Shown here in pieces: positions 7,380-16,025 of a DNA stretch of 64,000 nucleotides. Position 1 is the stretch's first letter, and every line of letters starts with the position of its first letter. The position numbers were made by a program, and so were the translations under genes. This DNA comes from CAWIXB01 sp963839955 (GTDB lineage: Bacteria; Actinomycetota; Actinomycetes; JACCUZ01): contig CAWIXB010000001.1 in assembly GCA_963839955.1 (NCBI GenBank), positions 372,001 through 436,000 on the forward strand, written 5' to 3'. The notes under the pieces are model-generated. The model was not told the origin of the DNA. It did no database searches and saw only the letters and a list, made by a program, of their open reading frames with translations.

Positions 7380-9137
7380 ATGAGCACGACGACAGAACAG
7401 GACCCGGCGACTGCGGCGCCGGTGATCCCCGAGGAGCGGGCTCTGCTCCCGGACGACCGTCGGCGCTTCCGGTTTCTCACTCCCAAGCTGTTCATCACCG
7501 CGATCGTCGCCGTCACCATCGGCTATCTCGCCCTGGTTCCGCTGTACTACCTGCTCTGGGGGACGTTCTTCGACGACGCGGGCTTCACTCTCGATGGTTT
7601 CCAGCGTGCGTACGGCGACAGCCGGATCTTCGAGTTGGTCCGGAACTCGCTGCTCTTCGCGGTGGGTGCGGCGGTCCTTTCCCTGGTGGTGGGGACCGCC
7701 CTGGCGTACCTGAACGTACGCACCGATGTCCCGTTCAAGGCGCTGTTCTTCGCGGCCTCGATCATCCCTCTCATCATCCCGGGCATCCTGTACACGATCT
7801 CCTGGATCTTCCTTGCCAGCCCCGACATCGGATTGCTGAACAAGGCGCTGGAACCGGTGTTCGGGCCGGGTGTGCTCGACGTCTTCACGTTGTGGGGCAT
7901 GGTGTGGGTCGAAGGGTTGCACCTGTCACCGATCGTCTTCCTCCTCATGGTGGCGGCCTTCCGGTCGATGGACCCCTCCCTGGAGGAGTCGGCGCTGATG
8001 TCCGGGGCGTCGCGCTGGCAGGTCTTCCGGAAGATCACGGTGCCCCTGACCCGCCCGGCGATCGTGGCAGCAGTCCTGATCATGGCCGTCCGGAGCCTGG
8101 AGAGCTTCGAAGTCCCCGCGCTGCTGGGGCTCCAGAACGGCATCTACGTCTTCACCAGCCGCATCTACTTCGTGCTGCGCACCTATCCGCCCGACCTCGC
8201 GTCCGCCGGCTCGCTCGCCGTCGGCCTACTCGTCCTGGCGATGCTGGGCGTGGCCATCTCCAACCTCGTCGGCCGCTCCGGCAAGAACTTCCAGACCGTG
8301 ACCGGCAAGGGGTTCCGCCCCCGCCCGATGGAGCTGGGCAAGTGGCGCCCGGTCATGGGCGGCGCCATCATCTTCTACTTCTGCCTGACGGTCATCGCGC
8401 CACTGCTCGTGCTGCTCTACACGTCGCTGCTGCCCTACTACCGAGCCCCGTCCATCGAGGCGTTCAAGAGCCTCACCCTCGAGAACTACCACGAGCTCAT
8501 GGGCCTGTCGCAGGCGACGACGGCGTTGAAGAACTCCCTCATACTCGGACTCGGGTCCGCGACGCTCGTGATGGCGTTCATGTCGGTGGCCGCGTGGATC
8601 GTCGTCCGGTCGAGGGTCCCGGGCCGCTCCCTCATCGACCAGCTCGCGTTCATCCCGCTGGTCATTCCCGGCCTGGTGCTCGGCCTGGCCCTCTCGTTCG
8701 TCTACCTGCGCAGCCCGATCCCGATCTACGGCACGATCTTCATCCTGCTGATCGCCTACTGCACGAGGTACATGCCCTACGGCATGCGGTACTCCGTCAC
8801 CTCGATGTACCAGATCTCCTCGGAGCTCGAGGAGTCGGCACAGGTCAGCGGCGCCAGCTGGTGGCAGACGTTCCGGCGGGTGCTGCTCCCGCTGCTCTCA
8901 CCGGGGCTGCTGGCCGGCTGGATCTACATCCTCGTGGTGTCGTTCCGTGAGCTGTCCAGCTCGATCCTGCTGTACAGCCCGGGCACCGAGGTCCTGTCGA
9001 TCCTCATCTTCGAGCAGTTCGAGAACGGTCAGTTCACCGTGCTCGCCGCGCTCGGCGTCGTGATGGTCCTGACCCTCGTCGTGCTGGTCTCGCTGGCCTA
9101 CAAGCTCGGCGCCAAGGTAGGGCTCAAGCATGAGTGA
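7380..9137 (+). CDS. ABC transporter permease, two fused membrane domains (FbpB-like)
   Basis: A 585-residue inner-membrane protein with about 12 transmembrane segments in two homologous halves. Each half ends in an EAA loop that docks on the ATPase: EESALMSGASRWQVFRKI (about 201-218) and EESAQVSGASWWQTFRRV (about 482-499). A single polypeptide carrying both permease domains is typical of the ferric/thiamine/phosphonate-type (FbpB) group. It replaces the usual heterodimer and needs only the adjacent ATPase at 9192 and a binding protein, both supplied next to it. Substrate identity is not shown by the permease. Confidence 0.9.
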   Translation: MSTTTEQDPATAAPVIPEERALLPDDRRRFRFLTPKLFITAIVAVTIGYLALVPLYYLLWGTFFDDAGFTLDGFQRAYGDSRIFELVRNSLLFAVGAAVLSLVVGTALAYLNVRTDVPFKALFFAASIIPLIIPGILYTISWIFLASPDIGLLNKALEPVFGPGVLDVFTLWGMVWVEGLHLSPIVFLLMVAAFRSMDPSLEESALMSGASRWQVFRKITVPLTRPAIVAAVLIMAVRSLESFEVPALLGLQNGIYVFTSRIYFVLRTYPPDLASAGSLAVGLLVLAMLGVAISNLVGRSGKNFQTVTGKGFRPRPMELGKWRPVMGGAIIFYFCLTVIAPLLVLLYTSLLPYYRAPSIEAFKSLTLENYHELMGLSQATTALKNSLILGLGSATLVMAFMSVAAWIVVRSRVPGRSLIDQLAFIPLVIPGLVLGLALSFVYLRSPIPIYGTIFILLIAYCTRYMPYGMRYSVTSMYQISSELEESAQVSGASWWQTFRRVLLPLLSPGLLAGWIYILVVSFRELSSSILLYSPGTEVLSILIFEQFENGQFTVLAALGVVMVLTLVVLVSLAYKLGAKVGLKHE

Positions 9138-9191
9138 CCATTCGTCCCGACCGGTTGACCCTGCCCGTCCGTCCGCTACCCAGGAGAAGTC

Positions 9192-10346
9192 ATGCTGAGG
9201 ATCGAGAACCTCGTCAAGAGCTTCGACGGCGAGCGCCGAAAGCGTGGCTCGAAGGCTGTCGGCGGGGACGCCGACGGTGCGCGGGTCTTCGCCGTGAACG
9301 ACGTCTCGTTCGAGGTGGCCGACGGCGAGCTGTTCACGCTGTTGGGTCCGTCGGGTTGCGGCAAGACGACAACGCTGCGCTCCATCGCCGGCCTCGAGCG
9401 GCCCGACGCCGGGACGATCGAGCTCTCCGACCGCACCCTCTTCTCGACGCACAAGGGCGAGCGGACGGTGAACGTCCCGGCGAACGAGCGCGGCCTGGGC
9501 ATGGTGTTCCAGTCCTACGCGATCTGGCCGCACATGACGGTGTTCGACAACGTCGCTTTCCCCTTGCAGGTGAAGAAGCGCGGGGAACGCCCCGGCAAGC
9601 AGGAGATCTCCGAGCGGGTCATGAAGGTCCTGGAGACGATGGAGCTGGGCAAGTACGCCGACCGCCAGGCGACCAAGCTCTCCGGTGGCCAGCAGCAGCG
9701 GCTCGCGCTTGCTCGCGCCATCGTCATCGAGCCACCCCTGCTGCTGCTCGACGAGCCGCTGTCCAACCTCGACGCCAAGCTGCGCGAGTCGCTGCGCTAC
9801 GAGCTCAAGCGGCTGCAGCGCGAGCTCGGTATCACGTCGGTCTACGTGACCCACGACCAGATCGAGGCCCTGGCCCTGTCGACGGTCATCGCGGTGATGC
9901 AGGACGGCAACGTCATGCAGGTGGGCCGGCCCCGCGACGTCTACGAGAACCCGAACTGCAAGTTCGTCGCGGAGTTCATCGGCACGTCGAACTTCATCGC
10001 CGGGTCGGTCACGTCTCGTGACGGCGACCGCTACACGGTCGACACGATCGATGGTGCCTTGGAGCTGCACTCCCAGGTGGAGCTGCCGCCGGGCCGGGAG
10101 GTCGTCGTGTCCATCCGCCCCGAAGCCGTCGAGCTCAGCACCCAACCGCGTGGTGGCACGGTGGCCAACGAGTGGACCGGCACGGTGCTGACGAGGGCCT
10201 TCCTCGGCGACGCGGTCGACCACGTCGTCGGTGTCGGAAAGCATGAGCTGCGCGCGCGGGGGAACCCGTCGGTCTCCATCGAGTCCGGTACCGAGGTCTA
10301 CCTGCAGATGGACCCGGCCAAGCTGGCCCTCGTTCCGGTCGACTGA
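9192..10346 (+). CDS. ABC transporter ATP-binding protein
   Basis: A 384-residue ABC ATPase. Walker A is LLGPSGCGKTTTLR (about 52-65), the signature is LSGGQQQRLALARA (about 162-175), and Walker B with the catalytic Glu is LLLLDEPLSNLDAK (about 181-194). A C-terminal TOBE-like domain (about 270-380) is present, as in PotA/FbpC/MalK-type importers. An N-terminal insertion of about 15 residues after the first strand (GERRKRGSKAVGGDAD) is unusual. AGGAGAAG lies before ATG 9192. It energises the fused permease just upstream. Confidence 0.92.
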   Translation: MLRIENLVKSFDGERRKRGSKAVGGDADGARVFAVNDVSFEVADGELFTLLGPSGCGKTTTLRSIAGLERPDAGTIELSDRTLFSTHKGERTVNVPANERGLGMVFQSYAIWPHMTVFDNVAFPLQVKKRGERPGKQEISERVMKVLETMELGKYADRQATKLSGGQQQRLALARAIVIEPPLLLLDEPLSNLDAKLRESLRYELKRLQRELGITSVYVTHDQIEALALSTVIAVMQDGNVMQVGRPRDVYENPNCKFVAEFIGTSNFIAGSVTSRDGDRYTVDTIDGALELHSQVELPPGREVVVSIRPEAVELSTQPRGGTVANEWTGTVLTRAFLGDAVDHVVGVGKHELRARGNPSVSIESGTEVYLQMDPAKLALVPVD

Positions 10347-10358
10347 CGGAGGATGCCT

Positions 10359-11657
10359 GTGGCGCCGCCACCCGTCCTCCGTAACCGCAACTTCAACCTC
10401 TTCTGGTCCGGTGTCGTCCTCTCGCAGATCGGCACGCGGGGCACGGTCGCGGCCAACCTCTACCAGGTCTATGACCTGACCGGCTCGGTCGTCCAGACCG
10501 GCCTTGTGGGGGCGGCGCAGGCCGTCGCACTGCTCGTCCTGAGCCCGCTGGGTGGTGTCTACGCCGACCGGCTGGACCGTCGGCGGCTGCTCCAGGTGGC
10601 TCAGCTGCTGTCGATGGTCGTCGCCCTTGTCCTCGCCCTGCTCACGTTCGCGGACAAGGCCGAGGCGTGGCACGTCGTCGCCAGCGTGCTGTTCACGACA
10701 GCCGCCGCGACGTTCGACCAGCCGGCCCGGCAGGCGCTGATCCCTGCTCTCGTACCGCGCGAACAGCTGCCCCAGGCGATCGCGTTGCTCAACCCGTCGC
10801 GTGAGCTGGCCGTCCTGATCGGGCCGGCGCTCGCCGGTGTGCTCATCGCGGTGGGCGGTCCGGGGCTGATGTACGCCCTCGACGCGGCCACCTACGCGGT
10901 GCTGGTCGTCGTTCTCGCCGTGATCCATCTCGATCGAGTGATGGGCGGTGGTGAGCGACGGTCCGTGCTGGCCTCGATCGTCGAAGGTGCCGGCTACGTC
11001 AAGCGCCGGCCCCTCATCTACACGTTGATGGGGCTCGACCTGGTGGCGACCGTGTTCAGCGCCTACCGCGTCCTGCTCCCCGCGCTGGCTCTCGACGTCC
11101 TCGACGTGGGGCCGACCGGCTACGGCCTGCTCTCCTCAGCGCCGTCGGCCGGCGCGTTGCTGGCGACCTACACGATCTTCCGTGTCGTCGGCAGGAGCCG
11201 GCAGCTGGGCCGGGTGCTGCTGATCTCGCTGGCGCTCTACGGCGTGAGCGCGATCCTGCTCGCCCAGTCGCCATGGTTCGGCATCGCCCTGCTGGCCGCA
11301 ATGCTTCTCGGCGCCTTCGATGCGATGGCCACGACCATCCGCCACGCGGCCGTGCAGATCGAGACGCCCGACGAGCTGCGCGGACGAGTGTCGGCGTTCT
11401 ACCAGATGTCGTCGCGGGGTGGCCCGGCCATCGGTGACGTGGTCGTCGGCGCTGCAGCCGGTCTGCTCGGACCGGTGACCGCGCTGACTCTCGGCGGGAT
11501 CGCGCCTGCGCTGGTCGCGGCGGGCTTCCTGAGCCGGCCCAACGTGGTGCGTGAGTACGCCGGCGTGGCCGACGAGGAGGACGCCGACGCCGACGTCGAC
11601 GGGGACTCAGACCATCAGCAGGGAGCGGCTACTTCGGAGCGCAGACCACGTCGATGA
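10359..11657 (+). CDS. MFS transporter (DHA3-like)
   Basis: A 432-residue MFS protein with about 12 membrane segments, similar in type to the MFS at 1835-3145 (NRNFNLFWSGVVLSQIGTRG at the N terminus, GGVYADRLDRRRLL loop). Two in-frame starts are possible: ATG 10353 sits directly on the GGAGG, while GTG 10359 has it six bases upstream, so 10359 is preferred. It starts 13 bp after the ABC ATPase gene and closes the plus-strand operon. The C terminus is acidic and low-complexity (EEDADADVDGDSD) and the last 29 bp overlap the convergent TPP-enzyme gene. Confidence 0.87.
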   Translation: MAPPPVLRNRNFNLFWSGVVLSQIGTRGTVAANLYQVYDLTGSVVQTGLVGAAQAVALLVLSPLGGVYADRLDRRRLLQVAQLLSMVVALVLALLTFADKAEAWHVVASVLFTTAAATFDQPARQALIPALVPREQLPQAIALLNPSRELAVLIGPALAGVLIAVGGPGLMYALDAATYAVLVVVLAVIHLDRVMGGGERRSVLASIVEGAGYVKRRPLIYTLMGLDLVATVFSAYRVLLPALALDVLDVGPTGYGLLSSAPSAGALLATYTIFRVVGRSRQLGRVLLISLALYGVSAILLAQSPWFGIALLAAMLLGAFDAMATTIRHAAVQIETPDELRGRVSAFYQMSSRGGPAIGDVVVGAAAGLLGPVTALTLGGIAPALVAAGFLSRPNVVREYAGVADEEDADADVDGDSDHQQGAATSERRPRR

Positions 11658-13392
11658 GCGCCGGCCGTCCGGTGGCTGCCACGTGGTCGGCACCCCGGCG
11701 TACCGCCGCCTGCACGTCGGCGGGGTCGGTGACCGGCCCTTCCGCCCACCAGGAGAACGACCGCGCCAGCGTCGCGAAGTCCGGTGCCGGGTCGTTGATC
11801 TCCATGCCGATGCCAGCGCGATCCATCGGCGTCCCGCGCTGCCGCGCCAGCCGTTCCTGGTGCTCCCAGTCGTTGTAGTAGGCGCGGTTGTTGAACATCA
11901 CGACCAGTAGTGGCAGCTCGTACCTGGCGGCCACCCAGAGTGCTCCGGCGTCGAACATCAGGTCGCCGTCGGGTTGGAGGTCCACGACGAGCCGGCCGCT
12001 GCCCTTGTGCGCCAGCGCGACGCCCAGCGAGATGCCGATCTGCGTGGCGGTGCCGAGCTGGCGGCCCGGGTGGCGGTGCGGCTCGTCGAAGTCCCACGTG
12101 CGCTTGGCCCACTCGGCGGCGGTGCCGGCGGTCAGCACCCAGTCGTGGTCCTTGACCACCTCCCACACCTGCGCGGCCAGCTGTGCAGTGGAGACGGGAG
12201 TGGCCTTCGCGGTGGACGCGACCTTGTCCGCCCAGGCCGTCCACGTGGCCTCGTGCGAGCGACCCAGCGCGTCGCGGTAGCGATCGCGTGCCGCGGCGCG
12301 GGCATCGTCCTCACCGCCGACGATCTGCCTGCACTCCTCGAGCAGCAGCGGCAGGGCTACCGACGTGTCGGCGGTGACCTGCACGTCGGTGGCGAGCAGC
12401 TCGGCGTAGTCCTCGCTCCACGACGACAGCGACAGGTCGTTGAAGCCGATGTCGAGCACGGTGGCGTCTGCGGACAGTCGCGACACGACGGTGCGGGTGA
12501 CGGAGTCCAGCTTCTGGGTCGGCTTGCCCATGTCCTTGACGTCGACGAAGAGCACGCAGTCGGCGCCCTCCAGAGCGTCGGACCCCGTCATGCACAGCGG
12601 ATGCCTGTTGGGGAAGTTGAGCCTGATCCCGGTGTCGATCGCACCGACACCGACCAGCTCGGCCAGCTCGGTCAGCTGGCCGAAGGCGTCCGGGTCGCGG
12701 CCCGGGTAGCCGAGCACCATCACCGGCCGTTCGGCCGCGCACAGCGCCTCGGCCAGCCGGCGCAGCGCTGCAGGATCGGGACCGACGCCCGAGGGCAGGC
12801 TCGCCAGCTGCGGCAGCGCGTCGACCTCCACGGGGCTGTCCAACCGCTGCTCCTGGAGCCCGGCGTCGAGCGCGACGTACACCGGCCCCTGTGGCTGCGT
12901 CATGGCCACCCGGTAGGCGCGGGCCATGATGGTTGTCAGCGACTCCACCGTGCGCGGCTCGTGGTCCCACTTGGTGTAGGCACGCACCGACTCGCCCTGC
13001 ACGTTGGCGGAATGGATCCAGTCGATGTTCGGGCGTCGCTTGTCGTGCGCGGCGGGACCGGAGCCGCCCATCACAAAGACCGGCACACGGTCTAGGTAGG
13101 CGTAGTAGACGCCCATCGTGCCGTGCAGCAGCCCGACGAGGTCGTGCAGGATCACCGCCATCGGTTCGCCGCTGGCCTTGGCGAAGCCGTGCGCGATGCC
13201 CATCGCGATCTTCTCGTGCGGGCTCTCGATCATCGTGACCTCGTCGCCGGCGTAGTTGACGAGGGAGTCGTGCAGGCCACGGAACGAGGAGCCTGGGTTG
13301 AGGCTGACGTAGCGGAAGCCGAGCCCGCGCACGATCTCGGCCATGACGTCGGAGCCCCACTCGGGCTTGTCGTACGGCGCGTGGTTGGCCAT
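11629..13392 (-). CDS. thiamine diphosphate-dependent decarboxylase-like enzyme
   Basis: A 587-residue member of the pyruvate-decarboxylase/acetolactate-synthase/benzoylformate-decarboxylase superfamily. The N-terminal PYR domain has the cofactor-activating Glu in ESPHEKIAMGIAHGF (Glu60), a central domain covers about 195-345, and the C-terminal PP domain has the GD...NN motif that binds Mg-diphosphate (DGDLMFDAGALWVA, then MFNNRAYYNDWEHQ). Family members decarboxylate 2-keto acids or ligate the product to a second carbonyl. Given the downstream protocatechuate pathway, an aroylformate decarboxylase is a reasonable guess; an acyloin or lyase activity is equally open. It overlaps the AAA+ gene by one base. 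Confidence 0.86.
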   Translation of the reverse strand: MANHAPYDKPEWGSDVMAEIVRGLGFRYVSLNPGSSFRGLHDSLVNYAGDEVTMIESPHEKIAMGIAHGFAKASGEPMAVILHDLVGLLHGTMGVYYAYLDRVPVFVMGGSGPAAHDKRRPNIDWIHSANVQGESVRAYTKWDHEPRTVESLTTIMARAYRVAMTQPQGPVYVALDAGLQEQRLDSPVEVDALPQLASLPSGVGPDPAALRRLAEALCAAERPVMVLGYPGRDPDAFGQLTELAELVGVGAIDTGIRLNFPNRHPLCMTGSDALEGADCVLFVDVKDMGKPTQKLDSVTRTVVSRLSADATVLDIGFNDLSLSSWSEDYAELLATDVQVTADTSVALPLLLEECRQIVGGEDDARAAARDRYRDALGRSHEATWTAWADKVASTAKATPVSTAQLAAQVWEVVKDHDWVLTAGTAAEWAKRTWDFDEPHRHPGRQLGTATQIGISLGVALAHKGSGRLVVDLQPDGDLMFDAGALWVAARYELPLLVVMFNNRAYYNDWEHQERLARQRGTPMDRAGIGMEINDPAPDFATLARSFSWWAEGPVTDPADVQAAVRRGADHVAATGRPALIDVVCAPK

Positions 13393-14279
13393 CAGGCGCC
13401 GGCCTCGGAGACCGCGGCGACCAGGTCGTCGGCGCTGAGCTGCTCGGGGTCACGCGCGACGTCACGGCGCTGCGCGAGAGCGGCCAGCACGACCTTGCGC
13501 ACCCGGCGTCCGTCCCAGCCGTCGCACTCGCCGGCCAGCTTGTCGTGCAGCGCCTCGTCGGTGGCGAGCGGCCGCAGACCCGGCCAGAGCGCCGCGAGCT
13601 CGACGAGCGAGTGGCGCAGGATCGCGGCGATGGTGCTCTGGTCGGGCAGGTCGAGCCTGACGACGAGGTCGGCCCGGGAGAGGAACGCCTCGTCCACGGC
13701 CTGCGGGAAGTTCGTGGTCGTGACGAACAGCACCTTCGGGTGCTCGGTCGCGACGGCGTCGATGCCGGCGAGCAGCGCGTCCGTCGCGCGGTGCACGTCG
13801 ACCGGGTTCGTCGCGAAGGAGGCGGTGGACCGGCGTACGGCAAGACTTTCCAGCTCGTCCACGAGCACGATGGTGTGCGGACGGCGGGCTGCGAGCTCCG
13901 GCAGCGTGTCGGTCATCAGCCGGGTGATGTTGCGCTGGCTCTCGCCGAGCATCTCGCTGGGGAACGCGTGCGGGTCGATCTCGATGTACGTCGTCGCACC
14001 GTGGGTCGCGAGTCCGAGCGCCGCCTGCTGCGCCAGACCGCGGGCCAGCGTGGTCTTGCCGGTCCCGGGTGGGCCGGACAGCACCAGCAGGCCGTGGGGG
14101 AGCCCGGCCAGCGTGGCCAGCTTGCGACCGTGCAGCAGCGTCAGCAACGCCTGGTTCAGCAGCCGGTTTTTGAGCTGCGGCGGCACGATGATGTGGTCCC
14201 ACGGACCTTGGTGGTGGTCGGCGGGCAGGGCGTGCACCGAGAGCACGCCGGGGGGAAGTGCTGGTGCGGGTGCGCCCAC
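13392..14279 (-). CDS. TRIP13/Pch2-like AAA+ ATPase
   Basis: A 295-residue AAA+ protein. Walker A is GPPGTGKT (69-76), Walker B is TIVLVDELESLA (Asp141-Glu142), sensor 1 is VTTTNFPQAVD (Asn190), an arginine finger is present in EAFLSRADLVVRL (Arg202), and sensor 2 lies in DGRRVRKV. Spacing and wording of these blocks, plus NPVDVHRATDALLAGID between Walker B and sensor 1, match the TRIP13/Pch2 family, which remodels HORMA-domain proteins. Bacterial relatives are known from CBASS defence loci. Here it sits between a bicupin gene (one base away) and the TPP enzyme (one-base overlap), with no HORMA or CD-NTase gene visible. Its client is unknown; activation of a neighbouring enzyme is possible. 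Confidence 0.85.
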   Translation of the reverse strand: MGAPAPALPPGVLSVHALPADHHQGPWDHIIVPPQLKNRLLNQALLTLLHGRKLATLAGLPHGLLVLSGPPGTGKTTLARGLAQQAALGLATHGATTYIEIDPHAFPSEMLGESQRNITRLMTDTLPELAARRPHTIVLVDELESLAVRRSTASFATNPVDVHRATDALLAGIDAVATEHPKVLFVTTTNFPQAVDEAFLSRADLVVRLDLPDQSTIAAILRHSLVELAALWPGLRPLATDEALHDKLAGECDGWDGRRVRKVVLAALAQRRDVARDPEQLSADDLVAAVSEAGA

Positions 14280-14280
14280 G

Positions 14281-15348
14281 TCACGGCCAGGTGGGTCGGT
14301 CGAGCTCCGGCCACTCCACCGTGCTCGGGTCGCCGGCCTGTGCGTCGCGGATGTGCTCGGGCGGCTCCTCGAAGAGCACCATCGGGTCCATCAGCACCTT
14401 CATGGTGTCGAGCAGGCTGTCGAACATGTGGATGCGAACGACCTTGGCCGTCTTGTCCGGCTGGTCGTTGACGTGCTGGTGCCAGAGGAAGTGGTCGACG
14501 ACGATGATGTCGCCCTTGGTCCACGGGTGCCATTCGCCGCCCTCGGGCTCGGTCCCGAGGTAGCTGCGGCCACTGCCCTCGACGACGTAGAGCCAGGCCT
14601 CACCGGGGTGGCGGTGCATCGACTGCCCGCGCCCGGGGCCGATCTCGAACATCGCCATGGTGATGCCGGAGGCCTGGTAGCCGATGGCACGGTCCAGCAG
14701 GAACGACGTGCGGGTTCCGCGCGGGGTCGGCAGCAGCTCCAGGTCGTCCCAGCTCGTGTGCAGGCGACCGCTGCGCCGGGCTTCCTGGTCGCGCGCGAGG
14801 CGACGTACCCGGCGGGCGTAGGGGTCGTCGCCCTCGATCGGTGCGGTGTACGCCGGTCGGCCCGGCAGCTCGGCGGGCGGCGTCGAACCGGCGTCCTCCT
14901 GCACGGCCATGCCCATCGTCTCGAGCAGGGGCCCGGAGGCGAAGCTGAGGAAGCGCGCGGTCTCGCTTCCCTCGTTGCCGTGCCGGTGCCACGCCCATGA
15001 CGGCAGGTGCATCGAGTCGCCGGGACCCCACTCGATGCGCTCACCGTCGATCTCGGTCCATCCCCACCCGGTGACGACGAAGAGCATGGCGTCCCACGAG
15101 TGGCGGTGCGTCGTGGAGGTGACGCCAGGGTCGATCTCGTGGGCGACCGCGTCCATCGTGCGGGTGGGCCGGTCGCCGTCGAGCCCGACGTAGACCCCGC
15201 GCCGCATCCCTCGCGCGGTGTCGTGCATCTGCACGTCGCCGAGCCCGACGATCGTCTTCTGGTACTGGCGCCACTCCTCGATGAAGTCCGCTCGACGCTT
15301 CTTCTGCACGTGGTAGTGCGTCACCTGGGTCGTGGTCTGGGTGGCCAT
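14281..15348 (-). CDS. bicupin protein, gentisate-dioxygenase-like architecture
   Basis: A 355-residue protein with two cupin domains. The first carries HRH at 81-83 and HRH at 121-123; the second carries MHRHPGE (His245, His247, Glu250) and WHQH (His290, His292), so both appear able to bind metal. The architecture and length match gentisate/1-hydroxy-2-naphthoate dioxygenases, which cleave aromatic rings using Fe(II), but no specific substrate can be read. GGAGG is nine bases before ATG 15348. It leads an operon with the AAA+ ATPase and the TPP enzyme, and its promoter region holds operator site 4. Confidence 0.85.
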   Translation of the reverse strand: MATQTTTQVTHYHVQKKRRADFIEEWRQYQKTIVGLGDVQMHDTARGMRRGVYVGLDGDRPTRTMDAVAHEIDPGVTSTTHRHSWDAMLFVVTGWGWTEIDGERIEWGPGDSMHLPSWAWHRHGNEGSETARFLSFASGPLLETMGMAVQEDAGSTPPAELPGRPAYTAPIEGDDPYARRVRRLARDQEARRSGRLHTSWDDLELLPTPRGTRTSFLLDRAIGYQASGITMAMFEIGPGRGQSMHRHPGEAWLYVVEGSGRSYLGTEPEGGEWHPWTKGDIIVVDHFLWHQHVNDQPDKTAKVVRIHMFDSLLDTMKVLMDPMVLFEEPPEHIRDAQAGDPSTVEWPELDRPTWP

Positions 15349-15370
15349 GCGACAGCGCCTCCATGGACTA

Positions 15371-15383
15371 ATGGTCAGTCCAT
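15371..15383. promoter_or_regulatory. GntR/FadR-type operator, site 4 (one mismatch)
   Basis: ATGGT-CAG-TCCAT, one mismatch from the shared core, located 23 bp upstream of the bicupin start (15348) in a 77-bp gap. It implies an independent promoter for the bicupin/AAA+/TPP operon. Confidence 0.58.
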
Positions 15384-15425
15384 CTATCTAACAACATGGT
15401 GCTCGGGCGACGCAAGGCCGCCGGG

Positions 15426-16025
15426 TCACAGGCCGGCGAGCACCTCGTCCACGGTGCGGACCCGCGCCATCCGGGGGAAGACATGGTCGGCGAAGAACTC
15501 ACGCTGGGTGACGAACCCGGTCAGCGCGTCGCGGACGACGACCACGTTCAGGTCCAGGTCACGGGCGGCGAACGCGGTCGAGGCGATGCCGACGTGGGTC
15601 GACCCGCCGATCAGCAGGACGGTGTCGATCTGGCGCGAGCGCAGCGACAGCTCGAGGTGGGTGCCGTGGAACGCCGACCACCGGTGTTTGGGGACGTCGT
15701 AGTCGTCGGATTGCTGGCCGAGCTCGGCGAGGCTCGCGAGCTGCGGTGAGCCGGAGCCGTGCGGAGGACGGACCGGAGGCGGCCGGTCCGCCGTCCACGG
15801 CCGGAACGCGGAGTCGGTGTCGGTCGACGCCGACGCGAAATCGGCACCGTCCTCGCGATGGTCGGCCCGCGCCCAGAAGACCGGCACCTGCGCGGCACGG
15901 CAGCCGCGGATGAGCCGTTGCGCCGGCTCGACTGCGCCCGCCGCCTCGATGGCCTCGCGGTAGCACTCCAGCATGTCGAAGACAACCAGCCCGGTACGTC
16001 GCCGGTCGAGCTCGATCGTGGTCAC
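15426..16025 (-). CDS. isochorismatase-like protein lacking the catalytic cysteine
   Basis: A 199-residue isochorismatase/cysteine-hydrolase-fold protein. The catalytic Asp (VVFDMLE, Asp17) and Lys (VPKHRWSAF, Lys113) are present. The nucleophile block normally reads T-x-x-C-V-x-x-T but is STHVGIAST here, with Gly146 at the cysteine position. Enzymes using the Cys (nicotinamidases, N-carbamoyl hydrolases) would be inactive with this change; true isochorismatases tolerate a missing Cys because they protonate and hydrolyse a vinyl ether, so vinyl-ether cleavage or loss of hydrolase activity are both possible. Start GTG 16025 overlaps the upstream stop in a GTGA junction. Confidence 0.82.
   Translation of the reverse strand: MTTIELDRRRTGLVVFDMLECYREAIEAAGAVEPAQRLIRGCRAAQVPVFWARADHREDGADFASASTDTDSAFRPWTADRPPPVRPPHGSGSPQLASLAELGQQSDDYDVPKHRWSAFHGTHLELSLRSRQIDTVLLIGGSTHVGIASTAFAARDLDLNVVVVRDALTGFVTQREFFADHVFPRMARVRTVDEVLAGL

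Noticed and set aside
4993..10346. Ferric-iron uptake system
   Set aside because: Family resemblance exists, but the Tyr pair for Fe(III) is absent from both binding proteins and the genes lie in an aromatic-catabolic regulon, so iron is not asserted.
8898..10928. 676-codon minus-strand open frame
   Set aside because: It is antisense to the ABC permease, ATPase and MFS genes, with no recognisable motif; typical of GC3-rich coding strands.
13392..14279. CBASS defence locus
   Set aside because: Only a TRIP13-like ATPase is present; no CD-NTase, HORMA or effector gene is visible on either side.
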